A stretch of 64,000 nucleotides of DNA, from positions 6,295,001 to 6,359,000 of the forward strand of contig NZ_OZ035533.1 in assembly GCF_964033635.1 (NCBI RefSeq), given 5' to 3'. This stretch comes from Chitinophaga sp. MM2321 (GTDB taxonomy: Bacteria; Bacteroidota; Bacteroidia; Chitinophagales; Chitinophagaceae). The notes under the pieces are model-generated. The model ran no database searches, was not told where the DNA came from, and saw only the letters and a list, made by a program, of their open reading frames with translations. Of this stretch, positions 1 to 8,617 are shown one piece after another; the first letter of the stretch is position 1; each line of letters starts with the position of its first letter. A program made the position numbers and the translations under genes.

Positions 1-91
1 GGAGGTTGCGCAATGCTGCCAGCCGCTCCCGGAAGGTTAACTTCTCATCCTTCTCCGACCGCTTTTTCCGCGGGTTGCTAAATGTACTCAT
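1..91 (-). CDS. 5' end of an unidentified protein (cut by the window edge)
   Basis: An ATG (complement of 89-91) opens a reading frame of 30 codons that runs off the left edge with no stop. The visible N-terminus is hydrophilic and rich in Lys, Arg and Glu, starting MSTFSNPRKKRSEKDEK and followed by a leucine-rich stretch. Such charged leaders precede membrane-spanning ABC exporter subunits in some Bacteroidota, but nothing diagnostic is visible, so no function is assigned. It is transcribed leftward, divergently from the genes to its right. Confidence 0.5.
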   Translation of the reverse strand, partial: MSTFSNPRKKRSEKDEKLTFRERLAALRNL

Positions 92-431
92 AACAGTAAT
101 TTACATATTTGTGCGGTGTTGCCCCAAACATTTCAGCGTAAGATTTGTATCTTATACGGAGAATGCAAAAACTGTCATCTAATGGGAATACTTATTGTTC
201 TGGTCATCGCCGGTAGTATAGGGGTTATCGCAGGCTGTATTGCAGCTATCAATATGAAATCAAAACAGTGGTCCTCTTTTGACGAGTAAACGCTGCTACC
301 TCCCTCTATCTTCCTGGTCCGGATGCAGCATCCCGGCCTGTTCCCGTCCCCGGGGCAGACAACCACTTATAAAAAATACGCTTGGAAAGTTATCATGACC
401 CCGTATCTTGCCTGCTTAAAGGTTTTTGATT
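92..431. other. Intergenic region between divergent genes
   Basis: About 340 bases separate the leftward gene at the edge from the mannosidase. It holds one possible small membrane-protein reading frame (182-289, listed separately). Just upstream of the mannosidase a TTG at 382-384 lies 19 nt before TATCTTG at 404-410, a weak match to the Bacteroidota -33/-7 promoter. I see no RNA gene or strong hairpin. Confidence 0.5.
182..289 (+). CDS. Possible 35-aa single-span membrane peptide
   Basis: An ATG at 182 opens 35 codons ending in TAA at 287-289. The product would be one hydrophobic helix (residues 2-24, very rich in Ile, Val, Ala and Gly) followed by a short polar tail KSKQWSSFDE. Size and layout recall small oxidase-assembly peptides such as CcoS, but the CcoS signature is not convincingly present and no cbb3 genes are nearby. 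There is no ribosome binding site, although these bacteria often lack one. It may be a chance frame. Confidence 0.3.
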   Translation: MGILIVLVIAGSIGVIAGCIAAINMKSKQWSSFDE

Positions 432-2726
432 ATGAAATCGGGATTCAGGATTGGCAGCGCATTTGCGCTATCTGCCGTGATGTTGGTTGGCATACAGGCA
501 GACGCCCAGGTAAAACGGCCGGCAACAACAGGCTTTGTGGAAAGTAAATCAGTAGCTTCAGTAGATCCATATATCGGCTCCGGTGGCCACGGGCACGTAT
601 TTGTGGGTGCCAGCGTTCCTTATGGCGCCGTGCAGGCCGGACCTACCAATATTGTGAAAGGTTGGGACTGGTGCTCAGGATATCACTATTCAGACAGTGT
701 CGTGATAGGCTTCTCTCAAACACATCTCAGCGGCACCGGTATCGGCGACCTTGGCGATGTACTCATTATGCCATACACGGGTAAAATAAAGACTAACCGC
801 GGTACACAGGAAGATCCAACTTCAGGTTATGGCTCCCACTATTCACATGCACGCGAGAAAGCCCGCCCCGGCTATTACGCCGTTCACCTGGATGATTATA
901 ATGTACAGGTAGAATTAACCGCCTCCGAAAGAGTCGCTTTCCATAAATATACTTTTCCTGAAAATCAGCCTTCCAACATCATCATTGACCTGAAAGAAGG
1001 CATTGGATGGGATGCGCCCGTAGAAACATATATCCGCCAGGTAGATGAATATACCCTGGAAGGATACCGTTTCTCCAAAGGTTGGGCAGAAGATCAACGC
1101 CTTTGGTTCGCCATAAAATCTTCTGTGCCGGTAACGAAGTTTGTTGTTTTTGAGGGAGACGAACAGCAAGCCGGTACTTCCGTTAAAGCGAAAGCGGTGA
1201 AAGGAGTAATCTCCTTTGATAAATCACCCGGACAGGTCATGTTGAAAGTAGGGATTTCACCTGTCAGCAGTGAAAATGCACTGGCGAATATCAAGGCAGA
1301 AATACCCGGCTGGGATTTCACGAAAGTGGTAAACAACGCCAACGCCAAATGGGATAAAGAACTCTCCAAAGTAAACATCGAAACAAAAGATGCTGCCGCA
1401 CGCCGCGTGTTCTACACCGCGCTGTATCATACCATGATCGATCCTGCATTATTCAACGATCATGACCGCAGTTATCGCGGCACCGATAAAAAAGTATATC
1501 CTGATCCGGGTTTCGACAACTACTCTGTTTTCTCCCTGTGGGATATTTATCGCTCCTGCGCACCATTGAGTACAATCCTGCATCCGGAAAAAGTAAACAG
1601 CTTTGTGAACTCCATGCTCACCATCTTTAAGCAACAAGGCAAATTGCCTATCTGGCCGTTGATGGGTAGTGAAACCAATTGTATGGTAGGCTATCACGCG
1701 GTACCTCCTATCGTGGATGCTTACCTGAAAGGCTTTACCGGCTTCAATGCAGAAGATGCATTTGCGGCCATGAAAGCATCTTCTACCCGCGATGACCTGG
1801 GCGTGAAATACGTAAAAGAAAGAGGATATATTCCGGCAGATAAAGAATACGAATCCGTTTCCAAAGCACTGGAATATGCAATCGATGATTGGTGCATAGC
1901 GGCGATGGCAAAAAAAATGGGTAAGCAGGAAGATTATGAATACTATAAAAAGCGCGCCGGCTACTATAAAAATTATTTTGATAGCACCATTAAATTTGTA
2001 CGTCCGCGTATGAGCGATGGCAGCTTCAAAACACCGTACGATCCTTTCAATTCCGTTCACGAAAAAGGCGACTTTACAGAAGGCAACGGCTGGCAATATA
2101 CCTGGCTGGTACCACAGGATGTAGATGGCCTGATCAACCTGATGGGAGGCGACGAAGCCTTTACCCGCAAGCTCGACAGCCTCTTCACCGCTAAAGGGGA
2201 TATGGGTGCGGAAGCATCTAATGATATCTCCGGATTGATCGGTATGTATGCACACGGCAATGAGCCGAGTCATCACGTTACTTACATGTATGCCTTTGCC
2301 GGTAATCAATGGAAAACCGCTGAGAAGGTAAGACAGGTCATGAAAGATTTTTATTTTGATCAGCCTGAAGGACTTGCCGGTAACGAAGATTGCGGTGCTA
2401 TGTCATCCTGGTATATTTTCTCTGCCCTGGGCTTCTATCCTGTAAACCCTGCTAATGGGGTGTATGTATTGGGTAGCCCGCTGTTTGATAAAGCTACTGT
2501 GAAACTGCCTGGTGGCAAAACATTCACGGTGCAAACCATGCAGAACAGCGGTGAAAATATCTATATCCAAAGTATCACACTCAATGGTAAGCCTTACAAC
2601 AAAAGCTTTATCCTGCACCAGGATCTGGTGAAAGGTGGTACCATGGTAGTGAAAATGGGTAATAAACCTAATTATGATTTTGGTAAGAACGTGGCAGACA
2701 GGCCGGGAACAGTATCTGAATTATAA
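432..2726 (+). CDS. GH92 family alpha-1,2-mannosidase, secreted
   Basis: Calcium-dependent exo-alpha-mannosidase of glycoside hydrolase family 92, releasing mannose from N-glycan or yeast-mannan type substrates, probably in the periplasm or at the cell surface. The 764-aa protein starts with a signal peptide (hydrophobic core about residues 8-24, ending ADAQ). The GH92 N-terminal signature DPYIGSGGHGH is followed by the (alpha/alpha)6 catalytic domain, with GNEPSHH (Glu611, expected general acid) and GNEDCGAMSSWY (Asp653 in the base region). A TTG six bases upstream is in frame, but ATG at 432 gives the cleaner signal peptide. It converges on the next gene with a shared hairpin terminator between them. 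Family assignment is firm; linkage preference is inferred. Confidence 0.93.
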   Translation: MKSGFRIGSAFALSAVMLVGIQADAQVKRPATTGFVESKSVASVDPYIGSGGHGHVFVGASVPYGAVQAGPTNIVKGWDWCSGYHYSDSVVIGFSQTHLSGTGIGDLGDVLIMPYTGKIKTNRGTQEDPTSGYGSHYSHAREKARPGYYAVHLDDYNVQVELTASERVAFHKYTFPENQPSNIIIDLKEGIGWDAPVETYIRQVDEYTLEGYRFSKGWAEDQRLWFAIKSSVPVTKFVVFEGDEQQAGTSVKAKAVKGVISFDKSPGQVMLKVGISPVSSENALANIKAEIPGWDFTKVVNNANAKWDKELSKVNIETKDAAARRVFYTALYHTMIDPALFNDHDRSYRGTDKKVYPDPGFDNYSVFSLWDIYRSCAPLSTILHPEKVNSFVNSMLTIFKQQGKLPIWPLMGSETNCMVGYHAVPPIVDAYLKGFTGFNAEDAFAAMKASSTRDDLGVKYVKERGYIPADKEYESVSKALEYAIDDWCIAAMAKKMGKQEDYEYYKKRAGYYKNYFDSTIKFVRPRMSDGSFKTPYDPFNSVHEKGDFTEGNGWQYTWLVPQDVDGLINLMGGDEAFTRKLDSLFTAKGDMGAEASNDISGLIGMYAHGNEPSHHVTYMYAFAGNQWKTAEKVRQVMKDFYFDQPEGLAGNEDCGAMSSWYIFSALGFYPVNPANGVYVLGSPLFDKATVKLPGGKTFTVQTMQNSGENIYIQSITLNGKPYNKSFILHQDLVKGGTMVVKMGNKPNYDFGKNVADRPGTVSEL

Positions 2727-2744
2727 TTATTAAGAAGATAAAAC

Positions 2745-2780
2745 AAGCGCCCATGTAGGAATCGTACTGCATGGGCGCTT
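2745..2780. terminator. Bidirectional hairpin terminator
   Basis: Perfect 11-bp stem, AAGCGCCCATG (2745-2755) with CATGGGCGCTT (2770-2780), and a 14-nt loop, followed by a T-rich stretch. It lies between the convergent stops of the GH92 gene (2726) and the GHL10-like gene (2804) and could serve both. Confidence 0.8.
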
Positions 2781-2803
2781 TGCTTTTATATCTTTTCTTA
2801 TCA

Positions 2804-3883
2804 TCACAATGCGAGTACCCGCAATACTTCCGGCGTTACTTCTCCAAAAATAGAAACGCCTGCGGCGCCATTTTGTATTGATAGCCTGATGGCTTCCTGC
2901 AAGTCGTTATAGTTACCGTGGAAGTCCGGCAGATAAAGCCCGGCATACAAGGGGAATGCACCGTGTAATGCTTTAACGCCTTCTGCTACGGCATCGCCAA
3001 TCCAGTTTATATTTTCTCTGTAGAAACCGTGATAGATCATGGGACATACGGCATTCAGCTGCCAGTTGGTCCAGTCCTGCCGTACAATACGTTTGGCTAT
3101 TTCCGGTGTGGGGAATACTGCGGCGGAAATAGGTTTTTTATGTTGTTGCGCTACCTGTGCGAGGTTGTTAACCACATTGGTAATGCAGTCGTACCGGAAC
3201 TTGCGCCACGACGGGCTTTGATCGGGATGTTCTATCTTCAGCGGATCTACATCGTTTTTAGCTTTGTAGGCATTGCGACAATCTTCACAATAACAGAAAT
3301 CATATTCCGGCAATTCCCGCGATTGATCGATACCATAGTTACTCCATAAATTCACCGGTAAAATTACATCGCAGAACCGTACATAATCGAGGTGAATGCC
3401 ATCTACATAATCTTTGGAGAGGATCTTTTCTACCTGATCTTTGAGATAGTTTACCACTTCCGGTTTACTGGGACAAAGCCACCTGTAGTAATTTACATAC
3501 GGCGGATGATCCGCGCAGGACTCACCCTTACGGTTTTTAGCATACCATTCCGGGTGACTGGCCAGCAGTTCTTTCTCTCCCCGGTTCATCGTCCACATCC
3601 AGCGGTGAGCATTGATGCCGTTGGCTTTGGCTGTTTTGAAATGCAGCTCACTGTCGGCTTCAAAAAAGATATCAGCGATGCCGGCGTTTTTGTAGGCGGC
3701 ATAGCGTTTTTGCAGTATGGCTGCGGTATCCTTATGATCCGGATTGATCCACACCCGGTGTTGTGCGGTGAGCTTTTCCATGCGCCGTGGCGCCGTTTTG
3801 ACCGCCGCACTGGCGGGTATCGACGGTTTTGCCAATGCTAGTCCACCAATACCCAGTGCTTTAATAAAATGACGTTTATCCAT
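2804..3883 (-). CDS. Putative GHL10-like glycoside hydrolase (TIM-barrel family)
   Basis: A 359-aa protein resembling the glycosyl-hydrolase-like 10 (GHL10/YngK-type) barrels. The N-terminus, MDKRHFIKALGIGGLALAKP, looks like an export signal. The barrel begins near RVWINPDH, and GIHLDYVRF (about residues 163-171) is the typical strand with an acidic residue in these families. A Cys-rich insert CYCEDCRNAY (about 197-206) could bind metal or form disulfides. Aromatic residues such as HRWMWTMN fit a sugar-binding cleft. Substrate is not predictable. It lies convergent to the mannosidase, suggesting a small carbohydrate-use locus, but there is no SusC/D pair here. Confidence 0.7.
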   Translation of the reverse strand: MDKRHFIKALGIGGLALAKPSIPASAAVKTAPRRMEKLTAQHRVWINPDHKDTAAILQKRYAAYKNAGIADIFFEADSELHFKTAKANGINAHRWMWTMNRGEKELLASHPEWYAKNRKGESCADHPPYVNYYRWLCPSKPEVVNYLKDQVEKILSKDYVDGIHLDYVRFCDVILPVNLWSNYGIDQSRELPEYDFCYCEDCRNAYKAKNDVDPLKIEHPDQSPSWRKFRYDCITNVVNNLAQVAQQHKKPISAAVFPTPEIAKRIVRQDWTNWQLNAVCPMIYHGFYRENINWIGDAVAEGVKALHGAFPLYAGLYLPDFHGNYNDLQEAIRLSIQNGAAGVSIFGEVTPEVLRVLAL

Positions 3884-3895
3884 CTTTGTTATTTT

Positions 3896-3939
3896 CTGAC
3901 CAGGATTATATAGATTTTGAGGATTAACCGGATGGGTGT
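3896..3939. repeat. Left terminal inverted repeat of the GxxExxY cassette
   Basis: Begins CTGACCAGGATTA and ends GGATGGGTGT. Read as reverse complement, the segment at 4518-4560 begins with the same 13 bases and ends with nearly the same GGATGGGTGT word, so the two form an imperfect inverted pair of about 43 bp enclosing the GxxExxY gene. Both arms contain GGATT-like words at 8-11 bp intervals. The outer end is 12 bp from the GHL10-like start codon. Confidence 0.7.
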
Positions 3940-3946
3940 TTTGTGG

Positions 3947-4363
3947 TTATGTAGAGGATGAAGAGGAAATATTTTCGTTAAATTTACCATTGTATAAGCG
4001 TTTAAACTCCAGGCTAATGCTGCCAAAGTTAATGAGCAGTCCTATTTCCTTGTTGTAGATCTCCAGATAATTTAATGCTTGTGTTAAATGAACAGCTTCT
4101 AGTTTTATTATTGCTTTTAGTTCTATAGGTAATCTTTCTTCAACGAGGAAATCCACCCTCCTGGTTCCTATAGATACTCCCTGATATAAAATTAGCATTG
4201 CTTTTTCTCTTTCAAAAGTAACACCTTCTTTCTGCATTTCAATTTCCAACGCACGTTGATAGATAAATTCCTGGAAACCATTGCCCAATATACGATGTGT
4301 TTTCATCGCACACCCTATTATTTTACCCGTAATTTCATGAAATTTTGGTTGGTAATTATTCAT
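3947..4363 (-). CDS. GxxExxY family protein
   Basis: Member of the widespread but functionally undefined GxxExxY family. The 138-aa product carries the name-giving motif within LGNGFQEFIYQRAL (G-F-Q-E-F-I-Y) and a downstream VDFLVEERLPIELKA stretch resembling the D...ExK core of PD-(D/E)xK nuclease folds. ATG at 4361-4363 was chosen because it begins the conserved region (MNNYQPKFHEITGKIIG); an upstream in-frame start at 4399 would add 12 atypical residues. It ends in a serine run. The gene is bracketed by inverted repeats (3896-3939 and 4518-4560), which suggests a cassette-like element rather than part of a neighbouring operon. Nuclease activity is inference only. Confidence 0.85.
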   Translation of the reverse strand: MNNYQPKFHEITGKIIGCAMKTHRILGNGFQEFIYQRALEIEMQKEGVTFEREKAMLILYQGVSIGTRRVDFLVEERLPIELKAIIKLEAVHLTQALNYLEIYNKEIGLLINFGSISLEFKRLYNGKFNENISSSSST

Positions 4364-4468
4364 AGCCGGTTGGTTAATCAAACAATAACAAAACAACAAA
4401 TAAATAAGGTAAGGATAACAAACAATACATCTAATTTAATAAAAGTTCACTAATTAAAAACCCAAAAT

Positions 4469-4507
4469 AACAAAGCGGAGAAATGTTTCCGTATCATCCG
4501 CTTTGTT
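4469..4507 (-). terminator. Hairpin terminator downstream of the M13 peptidase gene
   Basis: Perfect 11-bp stem AACAAAGCGGA (4469-4479) with TCCGCTTTGTT (4497-4507). Read leftward it is followed by T-rich sequence. It lies about 50 bp past the M13 stop, inside the right part of the GxxExxY cassette, and would also insulate that gene from readthrough. Confidence 0.7.
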
Positions 4508-4517
4508 CTTTTATCCT

Positions 4518-4560
4518 ACACCCATCCTATAAATCCTGATAGTCCTTTAATCCTGGTCAG
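4518..4560. repeat. Right terminal inverted repeat of the GxxExxY cassette
   Basis: Reverse complement starts CTGACCAGGATTA and contains GGATTT and GGATGGGTGT words, matching the left arm at 3896-3939 with small indels. Its last base, 4560, directly touches the stop codon of the M13 peptidase gene (4561-4563). Confidence 0.7.
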
Positions 4561-6609
4561 TTACCAGATTCTCACCCGCGTGCTATCTGCTCTCCACATA
4601 CCATCTCCCTGTTTCACGCCATACACTTCATAGAAGGCGTCTACATCGCTGAAAGGCCCGTTTACCCTGAATTTAGCAGGAGAATGTACATCAATGAGTA
4701 CCCGTCTGGCGAGTTCTTCTTTTTTAGTATGACTCAGCCATCCTAAGGTATAACCCATGAAGTACCGCTGCGATGGCGTATATCCGGCAATCTTTTCTCC
4801 TTTCTTAAATTGGTCGGTTTGTTGAAACGCATCCCATCCCAGGAGGATGCCGCCGAGGTCGGCGATATTTTCGCCGAGGGTGGCTTTTCCATTTATGTGG
4901 AGACTGTCTACCACTACATAATCATCAAATTGTTTGACCATCACGGCAGCACGTGCATTGAATTTGGCGGCATCGTCCTTGGTCCACCAGCTTTTTAAGT
5001 TGCCGGCAGCATCGAATTGGCGGCCTTCATCATCAAAGCCATGTGTTATTTCATGACCTATCGTAGAAGCGCCGGCGTAGCCGTATACGAGGGCATCATC
5101 GAGTTCTTCATCGCGCTTGCCGGGAACGGTGAAGATACCGGCAGGCAATACGATTTCGTTGTTGCTGGGGTTGTAGTAGGCGTTGTAGGTTTGTGGTGTC
5201 ATGTCCCATTCGTTGCGGTCTACAGGTTTGCCCAGTTTATTGATTTCATATTGATGCCACCATTTATGAGCGGCAGTGATATTCTGTAAGTATGATTGCT
5301 CCTTGATTTCCATGGCAGAGAAGTCTTTCCATTTATCAGGGTAGCCTACTTTTTTGGTGATCCTGGATAATTTGTAAAGTGCTTTTTCTTTGGTGCTGTC
5401 GCTCATCCAGGTGAGGTTTTGGATGCGTATTTTTAATGCGCCGCGAATATCTTCCACGAGTGCTTCATATCTTTTTTTGGCGGTGGCGTTGAAAAATTCT
5501 TTTACGAATAGTTGTCCGAGGGCTTCGCCCATGGCGCGTTCTTCAGTATCCAGTACACGTTTCCAGCGGGGCTTTTGTTTTTCCTGGCCTCTGAGCAGGG
5601 TGCCGTAGAAAGCAAAGTCTGTTAAGGCGATGGTATCGCTGAGGGCAGGTGCGGCGCTACTGATGAGATGCCATTTCAGGTAGTTCTTCCAGGTTTCCAG
5701 TGGTTGCGATTTGACGGCATTACTGAGCGCCGTGTAAAATTCCGGCTGACCAACAATAATGGTATCTGCAAAGCTGTTGACACCTTGTTGTTTGATGAAG
5801 GAGATCCAGTCGATGTTGCCGGCAATTTTGTTTAATGCCGTTACCGGCATTTTGTGGTAGTTGGCTTCCGGGTCGCGCAGGGCTTCCAGTTTGCGGCTGG
5901 ATTTTGCCAGGATGGTTTCCAGTTGCAGGATGTTGTTGGCTGCGGTGTTGGCGGCGCTGCTGTCAAGACCGGTAAACTGTAGCATCCGTGCAATATGCGC
6001 CGGGTAGGCTTGTCTTACTTTGGTGGTTCGGTCGTCTGTATTGAAATAGTAATCGCGGTTGGGCAGGCCCAGGCCGCCCTGGTAGAATTGCAGCGCCATT
6101 ACATCACTGTTTTTGGCATCCTGTGCAATGTACGTCTGGCACATGGCGCCGGTGAAGATGTTTTGCGTGGCGGCCAGTTGGAGCAATTGCTGCGGGGTAG
6201 TGACGGCGTCAATGGCTTTCAACTGATCTTCAATCGGTTTGATGCCGGCAGCATTGATGCCTACGGAGTCCATCCCGCTTTTCCAGAAAGCAGCTATTTT
6301 GCGGGAGATGTCGTCAGCAGGGTTCTCTGCCGCATGTTCATTGATAATGCGTAATCTTTTGTACAGTTCTTCCTGTACGAGGTTACCGATTCCCCAGGAG
6401 CTGTATTCGGGGGGAATGGGATTGCGTTTGATCCAGCCGCCGTTGGCGTAATCAAAAAAATCCTGTGCAGGGTTGACGGTACTGTCAACATTGGCTGCGA
6501 GGGCATCAGGGGTGGACTGCGTGGCATCAGGAGTACGCTTCCCCTGGTTGCAGGCCATGAAAGTAGCCATGCCGGCTATTCCCATAGTGGTGAGCAGATA
6601 TTTCTTCAT
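4561..6609 (-). CDS. M13 family (neprilysin-like, PepO) zinc metallopeptidase lipoprotein
   Basis: Secreted zinc endopeptidase of family M13, which cleaves small peptides. The 682-aa protein begins with a lipoprotein signal whose lipobox is FMAC, with Cys at about residue 20. The N-terminal lobe (about 45-430) matches peptidase M13 N. The catalytic lobe holds HEITHGFDDEG (His519, Glu520, His523) and ENIADLGG with Glu580 as third zinc ligand. The C-terminus ends in RVRIW, close to the usual xxxW end of the family. Length is typical. A monocistronic gene, with a terminator hairpin at 4469-4507. Confidence 0.95.
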   Translation of the reverse strand: MKKYLLTTMGIAGMATFMACNQGKRTPDATQSTPDALAANVDSTVNPAQDFFDYANGGWIKRNPIPPEYSSWGIGNLVQEELYKRLRIINEHAAENPADDISRKIAAFWKSGMDSVGINAAGIKPIEDQLKAIDAVTTPQQLLQLAATQNIFTGAMCQTYIAQDAKNSDVMALQFYQGGLGLPNRDYYFNTDDRTTKVRQAYPAHIARMLQFTGLDSSAANTAANNILQLETILAKSSRKLEALRDPEANYHKMPVTALNKIAGNIDWISFIKQQGVNSFADTIIVGQPEFYTALSNAVKSQPLETWKNYLKWHLISSAAPALSDTIALTDFAFYGTLLRGQEKQKPRWKRVLDTEERAMGEALGQLFVKEFFNATAKKRYEALVEDIRGALKIRIQNLTWMSDSTKEKALYKLSRITKKVGYPDKWKDFSAMEIKEQSYLQNITAAHKWWHQYEINKLGKPVDRNEWDMTPQTYNAYYNPSNNEIVLPAGIFTVPGKRDEELDDALVYGYAGASTIGHEITHGFDDEGRQFDAAGNLKSWWTKDDAAKFNARAAVMVKQFDDYVVVDSLHINGKATLGENIADLGGILLGWDAFQQTDQFKKGEKIAGYTPSQRYFMGYTLGWLSHTKKEELARRVLIDVHSPAKFRVNGPFSDVDAFYEVYGVKQGDGMWRADSTRVRIW

Positions 6610-6757
6610 AAGCTTTTAAGGTTGTTGTTAACAGCGGAAAGGTAAATATTTTTCATAATCCCTATCCTTAAAATGGGCTGAATGGATCATGATTACAGGA
6701 TGGAATACAATTATTAAATTGTATTTTGTTAGCATATCAATCCGCAAATATCCTGTT

Positions 6758-7945
6758 ATGATCAACAGACTTACTACTGGCCGCATTTTATCTATTGACG
6801 CCTTCCGGGGCATCACGATACTGATCATGATTTTTGTGAACAGTGTGGCCGGTGTGAGTGGCATCCCTTCCTGGATGCAGCATGCACATGCGGATGAAGA
6901 CGCCATGACCTTTGTGGACGTGGTGTTTCCTGCCTTTTTGTTTATCGTGGGAATGTCCATTCCTTTCGCAATCAACAGCCGGCTGGCGAAGGGCGATAGC
7001 TTCCTGCAATTACAGCAACATATTTTATGGCGTACGCTGGGGCTGCTGGTGCTCGGCGTATTCATGGTAAATACCGGCAACATCAATGGTGAAGCCACGG
7101 GGATGCGTCCGGCATTATGGACCCTCCTGTTTTATGCATGCGCCATCCTGGTATGGAATGTATACACTTTTAAACAGCAGTGGATCAGCTGGTGCTTTAA
7201 AGGCGCAGGCATCGCAGGGCTGATTATCCTGGCGTTGATGTACCGCGGCGGCGAAGCGGGTACGGGGCGCTTAACGCCGCAGTGGTGGGGAATACTGGGA
7301 CTGATAGGATGGGCTTACCTGTATGCCTGTATTATCTACCAGCTTTTCAAAGGTGTTGCGGGAGGTATTTTTCTGATGATAGCGGTATGTACCGGTTATT
7401 ATATTTTATGTCAACAGCCGTTTATGCACCAGGGCGGATGGCGTTGGTTGGCATCGCAAAGCGGCAACGCTGCGCATACGTCGGTGGTTTTATGCGGGAT
7501 GTTGTTGTCATTATTTTATTTTGATGAAGACATTGACCTGAGAGGGAGTAAACTGGTTTCCCGGGTAACCGGCTATTTCGCCCTGTTGCTGATTGCGGCG
7601 GCCCTGTTACGTCCTTCTTTTAAAGTATCAAAAGTATTGGCTACGCCCAGCTGGTGTTTGTATAGCGCCGCCATATGTGTAGCCATATTTTCTTTTTTAT
7701 ATTTTTTGATAGATGTAAAAAAGATCAGCAAATGGACTTCTTTCTTCCGGCCGGCCGGCTCCAACCCGTTGCTGACCTATATCCTGCCTGATATTGTTTA
7801 TTTCCTGATGATCCTGCTGGGCATCAGCCTCCCGGCTGTGTTGGGTGAGGGTTTGCCAGGTGTAATATGGTGCGCTTTTTATGCAGTAGCCATGTTGTTT
7901 ATTGTAAAAGGCTTAAACAAACTCCATATTCGTTTGCAGCTGTAA
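6758..7945 (+). CDS. HGSNAT/DUF5009-like membrane acyltransferase
   Basis: A 395-aa polytopic membrane protein of the heparan-alpha-glucosaminide N-acetyltransferase-like family (DUF5009/DUF1624 group). The N-terminal signature RILSIDAFRGITILIMIFVN (about residues 7-26) is characteristic. Roughly ten hydrophobic helices follow, including FVDVVFPAFLFIVGMSIPF and, near the end, SNPLLTYILPDIVYFLMILL. By analogy it would move acetyl groups across the inner membrane onto a sugar amine; the acceptor here is unknown. ATG at 6758 was chosen because the family starts just before RxLSIDAFRG; an in-frame start at 6689 would add 23 unconserved residues. Divergent from the M13 gene. Confidence 0.85.
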   Translation: MINRLTTGRILSIDAFRGITILIMIFVNSVAGVSGIPSWMQHAHADEDAMTFVDVVFPAFLFIVGMSIPFAINSRLAKGDSFLQLQQHILWRTLGLLVLGVFMVNTGNINGEATGMRPALWTLLFYACAILVWNVYTFKQQWISWCFKGAGIAGLIILALMYRGGEAGTGRLTPQWWGILGLIGWAYLYACIIYQLFKGVAGGIFLMIAVCTGYYILCQQPFMHQGGWRWLASQSGNAAHTSVVLCGMLLSLFYFDEDIDLRGSKLVSRVTGYFALLLIAAALLRPSFKVSKVLATPSWCLYSAAICVAIFSFLYFLIDVKKISKWTSFFRPAGSNPLLTYILPDIVYFLMILLGISLPAVLGEGLPGVIWCAFYAVAMLFIVKGLNKLHIRLQL

Positions 7946-8101
7946 CTATCTTACACATCCCCGCGTTATAATAAACGTAATGTAGAGAAATATCTACGTG
8001 CAAAACATCTTAAACGGTGTGTACTACGTAGATATTCCATGGCATCTGGTTTGTGTGTATTGTCTGTTATCAGGAATTTTTTTATCCCAAAATTCACCCC
8101 C

Positions 8102-8341
8102 ATGAAAAAAATAGCAATTGTATTGGCTTTAACAGGAGTGATTTTAGCTACCTTAGCACAGTATGCCTTTTTGAACGATTGGATGTGGTTCAAAGTGTTC
8201 CATACCCTTGGCTTTATAGGCTACATATTTATCATTAGTGGTCTTGCTTATTTTTCGCTGTGGTTTATTCATCAGCTTTCCCGCGATGAAAAGGATAGGA
8301 TCAAACGCTACTATCACGAGCATCACAATGAACCGGAATAA
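8102..8341 (+). CDS. Small two-helix membrane protein, unknown function
   Basis: A 79-aa protein starting MKKIAIVLALTGVILATLAQ. It has two hydrophobic segments (about residues 3-24 and 33-57) joined by FLNDWMWFKVFH, and a charged tail DEKDRIKRYYHEHHNEPE. I do not recognise a family. ATG at 8102 follows an A/C-rich leader typical of Bacteroidota. The next gene starts 24 bp downstream on the same strand, so the two may be co-transcribed. Confidence 0.7.
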   Translation: MKKIAIVLALTGVILATLAQYAFLNDWMWFKVFHTLGFIGYIFIISGLAYFSLWFIHQLSRDEKDRIKRYYHEHHNEPE

Positions 8342-8365
8342 GGGATCACACAACGATTGTGTCAT

Positions 8366-8617
8366 ATGTCCGCAGATATTTTTACCCTGAAATTTGAATA
8401 TAAAGGTCACCCCCATATCCTGGAAGTACATACTGGCTTCCAGCAATATAAAACCGTGTACAAAGTAAATATTGCAGAACACGAAATTACTTACGAACCC
8501 GATGAAGAAGGTTTTGTACGCGCAGTTTCAAGTAAACCCATGCACGACCATACACCCAATGTAGACGTTGAACTATTACATCATGTGGCGGAGTTGATTA
8601 TACAGCATATTCAGTGA
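8366..8617 (+). CDS. Hypothetical 83-aa soluble protein
   Basis: Begins MSADIFTLKFEYKGHPHILEV and is rich in His, Glu and beta-branched residues, with an alternating pattern suggesting a small beta-sheet protein ending in a helix. No family recognised. ATG at 8366 is preferred to an upstream in-frame TTG at 8357. Its TGA stop (8615-8617) directly abuts the stop of the convergent kefC gene (8618-8620), with no room for a separate terminator. Confidence 0.65.
   Translation: MSADIFTLKFEYKGHPHILEVHTGFQQYKTVYKVNIAEHEITYEPDEEGFVRAVSSKPMHDHTPNVDVELLHHVAELIIQHIQ

Noticed and set aside
182..289. Assignment of the small peptide as CcoS
   Set aside because: The conserved CcoS end motif is not convincing and no cbb3 oxidase or copper ATPase gene is adjacent.
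1449..2309. 286-aa open frame on the minus strand inside the GH92 gene
   Set aside because: It lies fully within a strongly supported GH92 coding sequence, encodes no recognisable domain and is explained by codon bias of the real gene.
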